Shown piece after piece: positions 54,089 through 63,839 of a stretch of 64,000 nucleotides of DNA (its first letter is position 1; each line of letters opens with the position of its first letter). A program made the translations under genes and the position numbers. The stretch is from Pseudalkalibacillus salsuginis (lineage in GTDB: Bacteria > Bacillota > Bacilli > Bacillales > Fictibacillaceae), in contig NZ_JAKJHW010000002.1 of NCBI RefSeq assembly GCF_021646685.1, positions 620,001 through 684,000 of the forward strand. The letters run 5' to 3'. Below the pieces are notes generated by a model. That model was not told the origin of the DNA. It ran no database searches and saw only the letters and a list, made by a program, of their open reading frames with translations.

Positions 54089-54129
54089 TATGTCAACCGG
54101 TTGACATATGAAACCGGTTGATATACTAT
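54089..54129 (+). promoter_or_regulatory. double LacI operator over the fructan operon promoter
   Basis: TATGTCAACCGGTTGACATA (54089-54108) is a perfect 20-bp palindrome. A second CCGG-centred site, TGAAACCGGTTGATA, follows 20 bp on. TTGACA (54101-54106) with TACTAT at 17 bp (or TATACT at 15 bp) forms the promoter, so both operators cover it. Confidence 0.8.
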
Positions 54130-54234
54130 TTTTGTAGGCGGTTACATAACCAATAAGAAGTATCCTGCATTGAGAAGTAATATGCATTGCTGGTTGGTAT
54201 TGGTATCTTTTTATAAAGGGAGGAGAATGGTAAA

Positions 54235-55515
54235 ATGAAAAAGTTTATGATTTTAATTGTTTGTTCATTCTTAGTCATGATAATTGCAGCCTGTAGCGGG
54301 GACAAAGCATCCAGTGATAACAAAAATGAAGTGTCAATATGGGTTCATACTTCTAAAGAAACTGCAGAAGGTAAAGCTATGCAAAAAATTATTGATCGAT
54401 TTAATCAAGAATATCAAGGAAAGTACTCAGCAACCATCGAGTTTATCCCAAGAAGTGGTAGTGGCGGTGGATATGAGGATAAGATTAATGCGGCATTGAC
54501 AACTGATACGTTACCAGATGTATTTACTTTGGATGGGCCTAATACTGCGGCGTACGCAGAATCAGGAATGATAGCACCAATTGATGATTATATAAGCAAT
54601 AAAGATGATTTATTGCCAAGTATAATCCAACAAGGAACATATGATGGGAATTTGTATGCGGTTGGATATTCAGAGTCTGGTGTCGGTATCTTTTATAACA
54701 AACAAATGTTGAAAGATGCAGGTATTGACTTATCTACTTTACCAACAGTTGATGATCCATGGGATTGGAACCAATTCATGGAGTTATGTGAAACTTTAGT
54801 TAATACTTATGATGCTCCTGCTATAGACATGGGCTTGAATGATAAAAGCGAATGGTTAATGTATGCCTTCTCACCATTTTTATGGTCACAGGGAGGAAAC
54901 ATAGTCAATGAAGACGGAACAAAAGCAGCGGGCATTTTCAATGATGAAGACAGCGTAAAAACAATGAGTTTCATTCAAGATATGGTCGAAAATGGGTACA
55001 CCACGAAGACGCCCGTTGAAAAGGCCTTTCAAACTGGGAAATATCCAATGAAATTTACTGGTTCTTGGACTATTGCGGAAATGGATAGTAGCTACCCAGA
55101 TGTAGAATATGGAATTATGCCGTACCCTACCTCCCCTGATACCAATAAGTTAGTTTCACCGTCCGGATCATGGCAATATGCGATGTCAGCTACAACGGAA
55201 AAGAAAGAAGCAGCCGGTGCATTAATCGATTTTATGACATCCACAGAATCGCTTACAGAAATCAGTTTAGCAAACTCTGTACTTCCAGCAGCTCATTCAG
55301 TAGTAGAAGAAGTGAAAGATAAGGTTTCTCCTCAAATGAATGTTCTAATCGAGCAAAACTCTAAAACAGCACATGCCAGACCAGCATTACCTAAATACCC
55401 GCAAGTTAGCAGGGTATTTCAACAAACCATTAGCGATTTAACTTACGATAAGAATAATAATATACAAAAATTACTGGATCAAAAAGCTGCACAAATTGAT
55501 AAAGCTTTAAAATAA
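54235..55515 (+). CDS. sugar ABC transporter substrate-binding lipoprotein
   Basis: 426 residues, lipobox IIAAC near residue 20. Family-1 solute-binding fold: ADVFTLDGPNTAAYAESG-like region near 100, WSQGGNIVNEDGTKAAGIFN, KYPMKFTGSWTIAEM. With the GH32 gene it probably binds sucrose or fructo-oligosaccharides. It is separated from the permease genes by a hairpin. Confidence 0.9.
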   Translation: MKKFMILIVCSFLVMIIAACSGDKASSDNKNEVSIWVHTSKETAEGKAMQKIIDRFNQEYQGKYSATIEFIPRSGSGGGYEDKINAALTTDTLPDVFTLDGPNTAAYAESGMIAPIDDYISNKDDLLPSIIQQGTYDGNLYAVGYSESGVGIFYNKQMLKDAGIDLSTLPTVDDPWDWNQFMELCETLVNTYDAPAIDMGLNDKSEWLMYAFSPFLWSQGGNIVNEDGTKAAGIFNDEDSVKTMSFIQDMVENGYTTKTPVEKAFQTGKYPMKFTGSWTIAEMDSSYPDVEYGIMPYPTSPDTNKLVSPSGSWQYAMSATTEKKEAAGALIDFMTSTESLTEISLANSVLPAAHSVVEEVKDKVSPQMNVLIEQNSKTAHARPALPKYPQVSRVFQQTISDLTYDKNNNIQKLLDQKAAQIDKALK

Positions 55516-55524
55516 AAGATGGGC

Positions 55525-55560
55525 AATCCGGCTTGGAGCATTTCCAAGTCGGATTCTTTT
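55525..55560 (+). terminator. intercistronic hairpin after the binding-protein gene
   Basis: AATCCGGCTTGGA and TTCCAAGTCGGATT arms with a 4-nt loop followed by CTTTT. A partial terminator or RNA stabiliser here would give more binding protein than permease. Confidence 0.65.
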
Positions 55561-55577
55561 AAAAGGAGTTAATACAG

Positions 55578-56459
55578 ATGAAGAATATAAATGCAAGGGA
55601 GAATATAGCAGCGTACTCGTTTTTATTACCAGCTTTAATACTATTAGGACTTTTTTTGCTTTTACCTGCCTTAATAGCCATTTATTATGCATTCACAGAC
55701 TATTACTTATTAACGCCAGATAATACACAATTTGTCGGCCTGGACAATTTCATTGCCATTTTTAAAGATCCCATCTTTATACAAAGCTTAAAGAATGTTG
55801 GCCTATTTGTTGTATGTGTAATACCTGTACAAATAGGTTCGGCTCTTGGGTTAGCTTTATTAATTAATAAACAAAGAAGAGGAAATATGTTTTTTAAAGT
55901 AGCATTTTTCGCTCCAGTAGTGTTGTCTTTAGTCGTTATTTCTGTTCTTTGGTTATACCTATTAAACCCATCAGAAGGATTAATCAACGTCATCTTAGAG
56001 CGAGTTGGAATAAACCCGCAGCCGTTCTTGACTAGTCCCGATCAAGCGATGTATACCATTGTTTTTGTGTCCGCTTGGCAAGGTGCAGGTTATCAGATGT
56101 TAATTTTCCTGGCTGGACTTCAAAACATACCTTCCAGTGTGTATGAAGCTAGTAAAATTGATGGCGCAAACAAATGGCAGAATTTTATTCATATTACATT
56201 ACCATTGTTAAAACCTACGTCCATTTTAATTATGATTACAACACTGATTGCTGCGTTTAAATTGATTATTCAACCAATGGTTATGACCCAAGGTGGACCG
56301 ATGAATTCTACAATAACTCCGGTTTACTATATTTATCAAACTGGATTTACAGATCGACTGATTGGTTACGCAAGTACGATGACAGTTGTTTTTGGAATAC
56401 TGATTGGGATTGTAACAATTATACAAAGTAAAGTATCAAGGGAGGATGATTCTAAGTGA
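55578..56459 (+). CDS. sugar ABC transporter permease (MalF type)
   Basis: 293 residues, six spans. The EAA loop SVYEASKIDGANKWQNFIHI is present. GGAG lies before the ATG. Overlaps the next gene by 4 bp (GTGA). Confidence 0.92.
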   Translation: MKNINARENIAAYSFLLPALILLGLFLLLPALIAIYYAFTDYYLLTPDNTQFVGLDNFIAIFKDPIFIQSLKNVGLFVVCVIPVQIGSALGLALLINKQRRGNMFFKVAFFAPVVLSLVVISVLWLYLLNPSEGLINVILERVGINPQPFLTSPDQAMYTIVFVSAWQGAGYQMLIFLAGLQNIPSSVYEASKIDGANKWQNFIHITLPLLKPTSILIMITTLIAAFKLIIQPMVMTQGGPMNSTITPVYYIYQTGFTDRLIGYASTMTVVFGILIGIVTIIQSKVSREDDSK

Positions 56460-57298
56460 AGAGAAAATCGAAAAAGGTAATAGAATATACATTTTTGATT
56501 TTATTAGCATGTATTTTTATCTTTCCTATGATATGGATGATAGCTTCCTCAATGAAATCTGAATCAAGTATCTATGTCGATATGGGCAGTATCCAATCCC
56601 TGCTTCCATCCTTGGATCCTTCTGAATGGTTTCAAACCTATCAAGAACTATTTTCCAGGTTCAATGTCTTTCAATATATATTTAATAGTCTCACCTATGC
56701 AATAGTGGTCACATTAGGGTCTATTGTTGTTAATGCCATGGCAGGATATGCCTTTTCTAAATTTAATTTTATAGGCAAAAAAGTGCTGTTTGGACTATTA
56801 ATTGCACTGTTAATTGTACCTGGAGAAACATTAATTATTACTCAGTTTACGGTGGCGCATGATTTAGGAATATTGAATACAAGATTAGCGGTGATATTAC
56901 CGATGATTGCAAATATATTTTTCATTTATCTTTTTAGAAACTTCTTTAATGCCATACCAGATGAAATCATAGAATCTGTCAAATTAGATGGGGCTAACTA
57001 CTGGACTATTTTTTGGAAAATCTTATTACCAATGTCCAAACCTGCTATTGCGACGGTTGGAACATTATCATTTATTTTAAGTTGGAATGACTACTTGTGG
57101 CCTTTAATGGTTTTAACAGATACAGAAAAGTTTCCTCTTCAAGTAGCTATTACCAACATAAATTCAACCCCCCCTGTTTATATGAATCAGGTAATGGCGA
57201 TTCTTACCATATCAACGATACCATTAATTATAGTCTATATCGTGGCGCAGAAGTATTTACTTCAGGGACTTGGGGGATCTGGAACGGGGATTAAATAA
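56456..57298 (+). CDS. sugar ABC transporter permease (MalG type)
   Basis: 280 residues, six spans, EAA loop EIIESVKLDGANYWTIFWKI. GTG start overlapping the first permease. No ATPase gene is encoded here, so a shared MsmX-type ATPase from elsewhere must power the importer. Confidence 0.92.
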   Translation: MKRKSKKVIEYTFLILLACIFIFPMIWMIASSMKSESSIYVDMGSIQSLLPSLDPSEWFQTYQELFSRFNVFQYIFNSLTYAIVVTLGSIVVNAMAGYAFSKFNFIGKKVLFGLLIALLIVPGETLIITQFTVAHDLGILNTRLAVILPMIANIFFIYLFRNFFNAIPDEIIESVKLDGANYWTIFWKILLPMSKPAIATVGTLSFILSWNDYLWPLMVLTDTEKFPLQVAITNINSTPPVYMNQVMAILTISTIPLIIVYIVAQKYLLQGLGGSGTGIK

Positions 57299-57585
57299 AA
57301 GTTTCTTTGAGATTAGAAGTATCAAAAGTGTTATAGGGACAGTCAGCAAAATGAATAAAAACAATGTTGAGAAATGTATTGAAATTAGATTCACATAATT
57401 TTATTGATCCTAAAGTATAGGTCATTTCATTTACTAAGACTTGGGCGGTAAATTCGCATTTTGCTGGAGATTCTCAGTTACAGTTTTTAAAGTATATTAA
57501 GTATCCCCTAGAACATCTGGGATAAGGAGATTAATAGTAACGAATCATTTAGATATGTTTGATATAAAAATGGAGGATTACCAAA
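57299..57585. other. gap between permease and GH32 genes
   Basis: No hairpin is evident. A degenerate plus-strand reading (TWAVNSHFAGDSQLQFLKYI) at about 57440-57510 suggests a lost gene. GGAGG precedes the GH32 start by 10 nt. Confidence 0.35.
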
Positions 57586-59064
57586 ATGACAATAAATTAT
57601 TCACAAAAATATAGACCGCATTTACACTTTGCACCAAAAAAAAATTGGATGAATGATCCAAATGGCTTAGTGTATTTTGAAGGTGAATATCACCTTTTCT
57701 TTCAATATAATCCTGAAGACAGTATATGGGGACCTATGCATTGGGGACATGCCGTCAGTAAAGACATGATTAAATGGACGGAACTGGATATCGCGTTATA
57801 CCCAGATGAACTTGGGAACATTTTTTCCGGAAGTGCAGTAGTCGATTGGAATAATACTACCGGTTTCTTCCCCAATAAGCCAGGTTTAGTGTTAATTTTT
57901 ACGCATCACTTAGATGGCAGTGAGGAAATACCACCGAAACAATCACAGAGTTTAGCTTTTAGTCATGACAATGGCAGAACTTGGACTAAGTATCAAGGAA
58001 ATCCCGTACTCGAACATGAGAACAAAAGTGACTTTAGAGACCCTAAGGTTTTTTGGCACAAGGAAACAGATAAATGGGTTATGGTATTAGCAACAGGTCA
58101 AACAATATCTATTTATTCTTCACAAAATTTAATAGATTGGAAGTTTGAGAGTGAATTTGGAGATAATATTGGTGTTCATGACGGCGTGTGGGAATGCCCA
58201 GATTTATTTCAATTAAAGGTAGAAAACAGTGAAGAAACAAAATGGGTTTTATTTGTAAGCGTTGGAGATAACCCTCAATTTGAAGCAGGTTCTCGGACGC
58301 AATACTTTATTGGAAGCTTTGATGGTTCTAAATTTACGGCCGATGATGAATCATATAACTGGTTGGACTTTGGAAAAGATAATTATGCAGGGGTCAGCTT
58401 TTCTGATATTCCTAAAGAGGATGGCAGACGCATTTATTTAGGATGGATGAGTAACTGGCAATATGCGAATCAAGTTCCAACTGAGGGCTGGAGAAGTCAA
58501 ATGACATTACCAAGGGAACTATCCCTCCGGAAAAATGGAGAAATATATAAAGTCATTCAAAAACCAGTAAAGGAACTAGATTCCTATTTTTCTTATAAAG
58601 AAAACATTCAAAATGTAATAGGGATTGGAGATGGATGGAAAGAATATAAGATAAATAAATCCTATTTGGAGTTGGTATTAAATATAGAAAGACTTAATGC
58701 AACACGATTCGGCATCATCCTTCACCATACAGAAGAACATTTTACAAAAATCACCTTTGATTCAACTGAGAATACAGTGGTCTTAGATCGTAAAAGCTCT
58801 GGAGTAATTGATTTTTCGGAAAGCTTTTCATATAGACAAGCAGTAAAAATAGGCAATGTTAACAACATACAACTACATGTGGTTATTGATTCTTCTTCCA
58901 TTGAACTATTTGTAAATGAAGGGGAATATGCCTTAACAAGTTTAATCTACCCAGATAAACCATGTGAATACATTTCAATATTTGCAGTAGATGGAAAAAT
59001 CAAAATTAGCAACAGTCACGTGTCCACTCCTTTTAAACAGGAACAAGCAAAATGTACCGTATGA
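57586..59064 (+). CDS. glycoside hydrolase family 32 (levanase/invertase-like)
   Basis: 492 residues without a signal peptide, so cytoplasmic. GH32 motifs: WMNDPNG (nucleophile Asp24), FSGSAVVDW, FRDPKVFWHKETDKWVMVLA, VWECPDLFQL with the acid/base Glu; C-terminal beta-sandwich (SSSIELFVNEG). It hydrolyses beta-fructofuranosyl ends of sucrose or fructo-oligosaccharides brought in by the upstream ABC system. No kinase or PTS gene is near, which fits unphosphorylated substrates. Confidence 0.94.
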   Translation: MTINYSQKYRPHLHFAPKKNWMNDPNGLVYFEGEYHLFFQYNPEDSIWGPMHWGHAVSKDMIKWTELDIALYPDELGNIFSGSAVVDWNNTTGFFPNKPGLVLIFTHHLDGSEEIPPKQSQSLAFSHDNGRTWTKYQGNPVLEHENKSDFRDPKVFWHKETDKWVMVLATGQTISIYSSQNLIDWKFESEFGDNIGVHDGVWECPDLFQLKVENSEETKWVLFVSVGDNPQFEAGSRTQYFIGSFDGSKFTADDESYNWLDFGKDNYAGVSFSDIPKEDGRRIYLGWMSNWQYANQVPTEGWRSQMTLPRELSLRKNGEIYKVIQKPVKELDSYFSYKENIQNVIGIGDGWKEYKINKSYLELVLNIERLNATRFGIILHHTEEHFTKITFDSTENTVVLDRKSSGVIDFSESFSYRQAVKIGNVNNIQLHVVIDSSSIELFVNEGEYALTSLIYPDKPCEYISIFAVDGKIKISNSHVSTPFKQEQAKCTV

Positions 59065-59360
59065 AATTAACTAAAGGTTGTTTTAAGGAGCTTAGGGGAA
59101 CAATGATATGTTACTTTTCATTTAAGAAAGCGAAGCTCAACTAACGTTCTCCGTTAGCTCCATGACGTTTTTTTACAATTTGTACGTCAAACTTAAATGA
59201 ACCTATCCCCTTAGGTGGTGGAATTCGGATATTTTTGTGTTCCGAGTCTCCTTAGCGTTGTAAAATCCTAACGCTTCCCCTTTCGTGATTTATCTTATTG
59301 CAAACTCTCTAGTGAATGGAAATGTTTTAGGACTTGGAAGTTGGAAGCATATAATAAAGA

Positions 59361-59408
59361 TGCCTGACCCTCACCATATTAAGTGGTAGGGGTCAGGCAC
59401 CTTTTATT
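59361..59408. terminator. strong hairpin between GH32 and CpdB genes
   Basis: TGCCTGACCC and GGGTCAGGCA perfect arms, extended by pairing of TCACCA/TGGTAG, followed by TTTTATT on plus. It ends the fructan operon or, read on minus, the cpdB-like gene. The GGTGCCTGACCC motif is of a kind that recurs in Bacilli. Confidence 0.75.
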
Positions 59409-59409
59409 G

Positions 59410-61398
59410 TTATGGAAGTTCTATGATATATTTACCAAAGCCGTTAGCTGCTTCACCAGCATATTTGATGGTTTCGTTTTCTGGAAGGGCATGGATCGCT
59501 TCTTTAGCTGATTCAAATGTTACCTTCACGTTATTGCTGACCGGGGCAAATGTCCAGTTTCCATCTGCAGACGGGTCAATCGTGCCAAGCTCGCGAATAT
59601 AGTCGATGATGACCTGGCGATTTTCATCTGGATACAATTCAACTGCTTTGTTGTTTCTTACCCCGGGAAAGTTCCCGCTGGCACGGTAATTATTTGTGAC
59701 AACAATGAATTCCTGCTCCAAGCTGATAGGCTCTCCGTTGTATTGTAAATTTTTGATTCGGTTCGCTTCAGCGTTGATCACCTTGCCGTCTTTATTATAT
59801 TTAGCCGGCTCTGTCACATCGATTTCGTAAGTTACGCCGTCAATGACATCATAGTTGTAAGTTGGGAAATCATTATTTACTAAAGCTCGCTCGCTGTTGC
59901 TGTTAGGATCGATCTGCTTAAACTGTCCTGAAGACATTTCCAGCCATTCCTTTACATCTGCACCTGTTACCTTAACAGTTGCAACCGTGTTAGGATACAG
60001 ATATAGATCTGCTACGTTTTTTACAGCGATCTCCCCTTGAGGAATAAACGTATAATAGCTTGCCCCGTTTCTGCCGCCTGCTTTAAATGGCGCACCCGCC
60101 GATAGAATTGGCGTGTTTTCGTCAGCTGTACCTTTTAATTGCTTTTCAATGTACCATTTCTGTGCATTCGTTACAATTTGGATGGAAGGGTCATCCTGGA
60201 CAAGTGCGAAGTAACTGTGGATATCAGCTGTCGTTGTCCCTACTGGCTGACGCACATAATTCACCGTACCTTCATGTGCTTCCTTCACAGCTTCCAACAC
60301 TTCTGGATCTGCATCGACAAGACTTCCTGATTCTTTTGAATAAATGGCTCTTAAGCTTGTCTTGGAGTCCTTTACAATCCAATCACCCTCGACCTTTGAA
60401 AGTATCAAGTCCATCACACCAAGCTTGTTACCCCAGCTGCCTGGCATCACAACGGGAACACCATTAATCGTTCCTTTCTCCTCGTCCACTCCAGGAAGAT
60501 TCTTAAAATCACCAGGGAAGTTTAAATGATTATGTCCGGTAATAATCGCATCTATTCCATTAACCTTTGTTAAGTCGTATGTTGCGTTTTCTTCAAATTC
60601 TGCATATTCCGCATCACCGATTCCAGAGTGGGCAAGCACAATAATGATATCTGCTCCATCCTTTTTCATCTTCGGAATAACGGCCTCCACTGATTTTACA
60701 ATGTCTTTCGTAATGATTTTTCCTTCAAGATGAGCTTTGTCCCACTGCATGATTTGCGGTGTTACAATACCGGTTACTCCTACGCGTAGAACCTGATTTG
60801 TTCCTTTTTCATCGACTACTTTTTTCTTGATAATCTCATATGGCTTACTGTAGTAATCATCATTTGTTGGATCATCGTCGCCGTCATCCATGAACACATT
60901 TGCGCTCACATATGGAAACGGAGCGTCATCAAGCACTTCATTCAAATAATCTAAGCCGTAATTAAATTCGTGATTGCCGAGTGTACCAGCATCATAGTCC
61001 AGTAATTGCATCGCCTGAAAAACCGGATGTACCTCGCCTGTCTTCAAAACATCAACTTTTGCTTTGAAGTCTCCAAGCGGATTTCCTTGAATTAAGTCGC
61101 CATTATCAAATAATAGTGTGTTTTTCGCTTCGAATCGTGCCTGTTTAATTAATGTCGCTGTTTTTACCAGTCCGAATTCATCTGTCTCTGTATCCTTGTA
61201 ATAATCATAGTTATATAAGTTCATGTGGATATCCGTGGTTCCTAGGATTCTTAATTCCACATCATGTTTTTCATCCTTATTCTTTGGTGCAGCATCAACT
61301 GAATTCCACGTTACAGGTGTCGAAATCAATGTTAAAGCTGCAGCTACAGCCAATACCTTTCTCCCTATCTTCCGTAAAGCCCTCTTCAAGACACACAA
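59410..61398 (-). CDS. secreted 2',3'-cyclic-nucleotide 2'-phosphodiesterase/3'-nucleotidase (CpdB type)
   Basis: 662 residues with signal peptide (about 1-37, ending VDAAP). Metallophosphoesterase domain: LGTTDIHMNLYNYDY, GDLIQGNPLG, TLGNHEFNYGLDYL, VLAHSGIGD, ITGHNHLNFPG; then a 5'-nucleotidase C-terminal domain from about residue 390. It dephosphorylates extracellular nucleotides for phosphate or nucleoside uptake. No LPXTG or SLH anchor is seen, so it is probably released or ionically held. Confidence 0.93.
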   Translation of the reverse strand: MCVLKRALRKIGRKVLAVAAALTLISTPVTWNSVDAAPKNKDEKHDVELRILGTTDIHMNLYNYDYYKDTETDEFGLVKTATLIKQARFEAKNTLLFDNGDLIQGNPLGDFKAKVDVLKTGEVHPVFQAMQLLDYDAGTLGNHEFNYGLDYLNEVLDDAPFPYVSANVFMDDGDDDPTNDDYYSKPYEIIKKKVVDEKGTNQVLRVGVTGIVTPQIMQWDKAHLEGKIITKDIVKSVEAVIPKMKKDGADIIIVLAHSGIGDAEYAEFEENATYDLTKVNGIDAIITGHNHLNFPGDFKNLPGVDEEKGTINGVPVVMPGSWGNKLGVMDLILSKVEGDWIVKDSKTSLRAIYSKESGSLVDADPEVLEAVKEAHEGTVNYVRQPVGTTTADIHSYFALVQDDPSIQIVTNAQKWYIEKQLKGTADENTPILSAGAPFKAGGRNGASYYTFIPQGEIAVKNVADLYLYPNTVATVKVTGADVKEWLEMSSGQFKQIDPNSNSERALVNNDFPTYNYDVIDGVTYEIDVTEPAKYNKDGKVINAEANRIKNLQYNGEPISLEQEFIVVTNNYRASGNFPGVRNNKAVELYPDENRQVIIDYIRELGTIDPSADGNWTFAPVSNNVKVTFESAKEAIHALPENETIKYAGEAANGFGKYIIELP

Positions 61399-61498
61399 CC
61401 CCTTTATATTAAAAATAGTTATATCATTCTAATTATAGATAGAATTGTTATGGAAGAAATGCTCTAATAGAACTGAATTCACCAATTTTATCAGCTCT

Positions 61499-61547
61499 TG
61501 GTACCTGTCATTTAGGTATATTCACCTAAAAAGGTGCCACCACCAAC
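61499..61547. repeat. degenerate GGTACCTG-type hairpin repeat
   Basis: GGTACCTGTCATTTAGGT pairs in part with ACCTAAAAAGGTGCCACC. It resembles the hairpin at 59361. Confidence 0.45.
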
Positions 61548-61649
61548 ATTTTGTGGAAAATGTCTAATTCTCTAGTCCGTCAGATAGATTACAATAAAAG
61601 GAATATTGTTGCTTTGATGGTTCTCTACGTTTGAAATTTCACGCTCAAC

Positions 61650-61737
61650 TGTCCGTAAAGAGTGCTTATAGAGCACTTTCACCCGGTTATTCGTGCTTGA
61701 ATGTCCGTATAGAGTGTTTATAGTGCCTTCAACTGGT
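61650..61737 (+). repeat. imperfect direct repeat in an empty region
   Basis: TGTCCGTAAAGAGTGCTTAT (61650) and TGTCCGTATAGAGTGTTTAT (61702), each followed by a similar CCTTCAMCYGGT tail, 52 bp apart. No gene is recognised between 61399 and 61960. Confidence 0.5.
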
Positions 61738-61959
61738 CAATTTTAGAGGTAGCATCAGCAAAATGTGTATTTGACTCTTTTCGTTACTCCATTAAAGGCT
61801 TGTAACTGTTCACAGCTTAAAAAATGGGATGTAATGAACGGCTTGCTTTGAAGGATTTTCCAGGACATCATTTAAAGAAGAATCGAGTATCGCCTATATG
61901 TATGCTTTTTAAACCTGTAAGGAAATCCCGATTGTTGTAACTCTTTTCGAATTATTCTA

Positions 61960-62335
61960 TACTTCTCCTAAATTCATATTATCGATACTATCAATTTTAT
62001 TGACTAAAGAATTGGATGGAAACCAATTGATCGTACTGATTTATGTAGGAAGTTTCCTGATTGGACTTTCCAATTCTTCGTTACGGATTATTATGAATAC
62101 GATGCTCATGGAGATCGTACCGAAAAATTTAATGGGACGGGCGCTTTCTGTATGGATGGGAATTGCTTTGCTTTTACAGGGCGTCTTTGCCATTAGGCTT
62201 GGTCTCCTGATCGATGTCTTTTCTCCAAGTGTCGGCTTTCTCTGCATGGGAGGATTGATAGTTGTAGGTGTAGCGGTACAGTTTTTTTTCACGAGTCATA
62301 AAGAAAAACGAAAACTAAAGTATGAGGTGATCTGA
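61960..62335 (+). pseudogene. C-terminal remnant of an MFS transporter
   Basis: About 110 residues of membrane protein: IVLIYVGSFLIGLSNSSLRI, LMEIVPKNLMGRALSVWMGI (with the cytoplasmic loop motif), IRLGLLIDVFSPSVGFLCMG. The N-terminal two thirds are missing. It is directly followed (TGA-ATG) by the reductase gene, so the original operon arrangement is kept. Confidence 0.6.
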
Positions 62336-62896
62336 ATGGAAGTGACTATCATATACGGAAGTACCAGAAAGAACGGGAATACTGAATTATTAGCAGAGCA
62401 TGTCATCCGAGACCTTCCCGCGAAAAAGATCTTTTTGAAGGACTTCCACATTAAAGATATCGTCGATCAACGACATGAGCCACAAGGATTCACGAAAGTT
62501 GAGGATGATTATGATCGGATTATTGAGTCGGTAATGGGTTCGGATATTTTAATATTCGCTACTCCACTTTATTGGTATGGGATGTCCAGTGTTATGAAGA
62601 CGTTTATTGATCGTTGGTCACAAACGATCAGAGATGAGGAGTTTCCGAGATTCAAGGAATTGATGGGAAAGAAAAAAGCTTACCTGCTCGTAGTTGGCGG
62701 AGATGAACCTAGAATAAAAGGGCTCCCTTTAGTCGATCAGTTCAAATATATCTGCGAATTCATCGGGATGGAGTTCAAAGACTATATTATAGGTGAAGGT
62801 GTAAAACCTCAAGAAATTTTAAATGATGAAGAGGCATTAGAAGAAGCTGATCAGCTTAATAGAAAACTTATAGTCAGTACTCCGTTGGAAACATGA
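62336..62896 (+). CDS. NAD(P)H-dependent flavodoxin-fold oxidoreductase
   Basis: 186 residues: FMN-binding IIYGSTRKNGNTELLAEHVI and the second loop FATPLYWYGMSSVMKTFIDR. Reduces quinones, flavins or nitro compounds. The start abuts the stop of the MFS remnant; GAGGTGA lies upstream. Confidence 0.88.
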   Translation: MEVTIIYGSTRKNGNTELLAEHVIRDLPAKKIFLKDFHIKDIVDQRHEPQGFTKVEDDYDRIIESVMGSDILIFATPLYWYGMSSVMKTFIDRWSQTIRDEEFPRFKELMGKKKAYLLVVGGDEPRIKGLPLVDQFKYICEFIGMEFKDYIIGEGVKPQEILNDEEALEEADQLNRKLIVSTPLET

Positions 62897-62905
62897 GGTG
62901 ATATT

Positions 62906-62943
62906 AAGGGATAGACTGTATTCCGCAATCTATCCCTTTTTTA
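62906..62943 (+). terminator. intrinsic terminator
   Basis: AAGGGATAGA and TCTATCCCTT, 13-nt loop, T6 tail. Located between the convergent reductase and glpQ-like genes and may serve both. Confidence 0.85.
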
Positions 62944-62945
62944 TG

Positions 62946-63839
62946 TTATCTACTTTCCAATACTTCGTGCAATCGATCAGGATAGTTGGTGAACATGCCG
63001 GTGACACCCCAGTCGAGGAGCTTTTGCATGTCTTCCTTTTCATTGACGGTGTACGGGTGGATCAATAGGTTATGCTCTCGGACCTTTTGTACATAAGCTT
63101 CATCGATCTGATTGTGGTTCATCCCGACACCGATAGCGTACTCTTTGTATTGGTCAAGCTCAGCGTCTGTGATGGTGGCAGGGCTTGTATACCATAACAA
63201 TTGGACAAGCGGGATCCTTGTGTTCAGATCATGAACCTTCTTTAAGCTTTCAGGGCTGAATGACTGGATGATCACTTTGCTTGAAGGAGCGTTCGGCCCG
63301 ATCAATTGATGTCTTTCAAGGGTTTCCAGGAGCTTCTCTTCCATGCCTGGATACACTTCAGGTGATTTCGTCTCGATGTAATAGTTGGCGCTTTTTCCGA
63401 ACTTTTCGATCACTTCATCCAGCGTCGGCACCTGCAAGCCTTTATATTCTTCCTTTGCCATTTCAGGGTTCATTTCATTAAACCAGCTGCCAGCATCCAA
63501 TTGTTTGATTTGCTCTAACGTATGATCTTTTACCAATCCGGTGCCGTTAGTCGTGCGGTCGAGGGTTTCATCGTGCATCGCGATCAATTCACCGTCTTTT
63601 GTCATCTGTAGGTCGACTTCGACATAATCGCCCTTCATCTGCTCACCGAGTTCATAAGAAGGAAGCGTATGCTCCGGTGCATGGCCTGACGCTCCCCGAT
63701 GAGCGACATTCAAGATCTTGTTCGGATTCAGACTTGGTGCAGTCTCGCTTTGAATTGCTGCCGTTGCCTGTGAAGCAAAACCTGTAACCATGCCAAAAAG
63801 TGCAGCAGCCATCAATCCATTCTTCCATCGTTTCTTCAT
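62946..63839 (-). CDS. glpQ: secreted glycerophosphodiester phosphodiesterase
   Basis: 297 residues with signal peptide (1-27, ASQATA). GDPD motifs: [40 protein letters not shown] (metal ligands Glu, Asp, His), [12 protein letters not shown], and [20 protein letters not shown]. It hydrolyses glycerophosphodiesters, or teichoic acid ends, to glycerol-3-phosphate. Together with the CpdB-like enzyme it suggests extracellular phosphate scavenging; no Pho box was identified. Confidence 0.93.
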   Translation of the reverse strand: MKKRWKNGLMAAALFGMVTGFASQATAAIQSETAPSLNPNKILNVAHRGASGHAPEHTLPSYELGEQMKGDYVEVDLQMTKDGELIAMHDETLDRTTNGTGLVKDHTLEQIKQLDAGSWFNEMNPEMAKEEYKGLQVPTLDEVIEKFGKSANYYIETKSPEVYPGMEEKLLETLERHQLIGPNAPSSKVIIQSFSPESLKKVHDLNTRIPLVQLLWYTSPATITDAELDQYKEYAIGVGMNHNQIDEAYVQKVREHNLLIHPYTVNEKEDMQKLLDWGVTGMFTNYPDRLHEVLESR

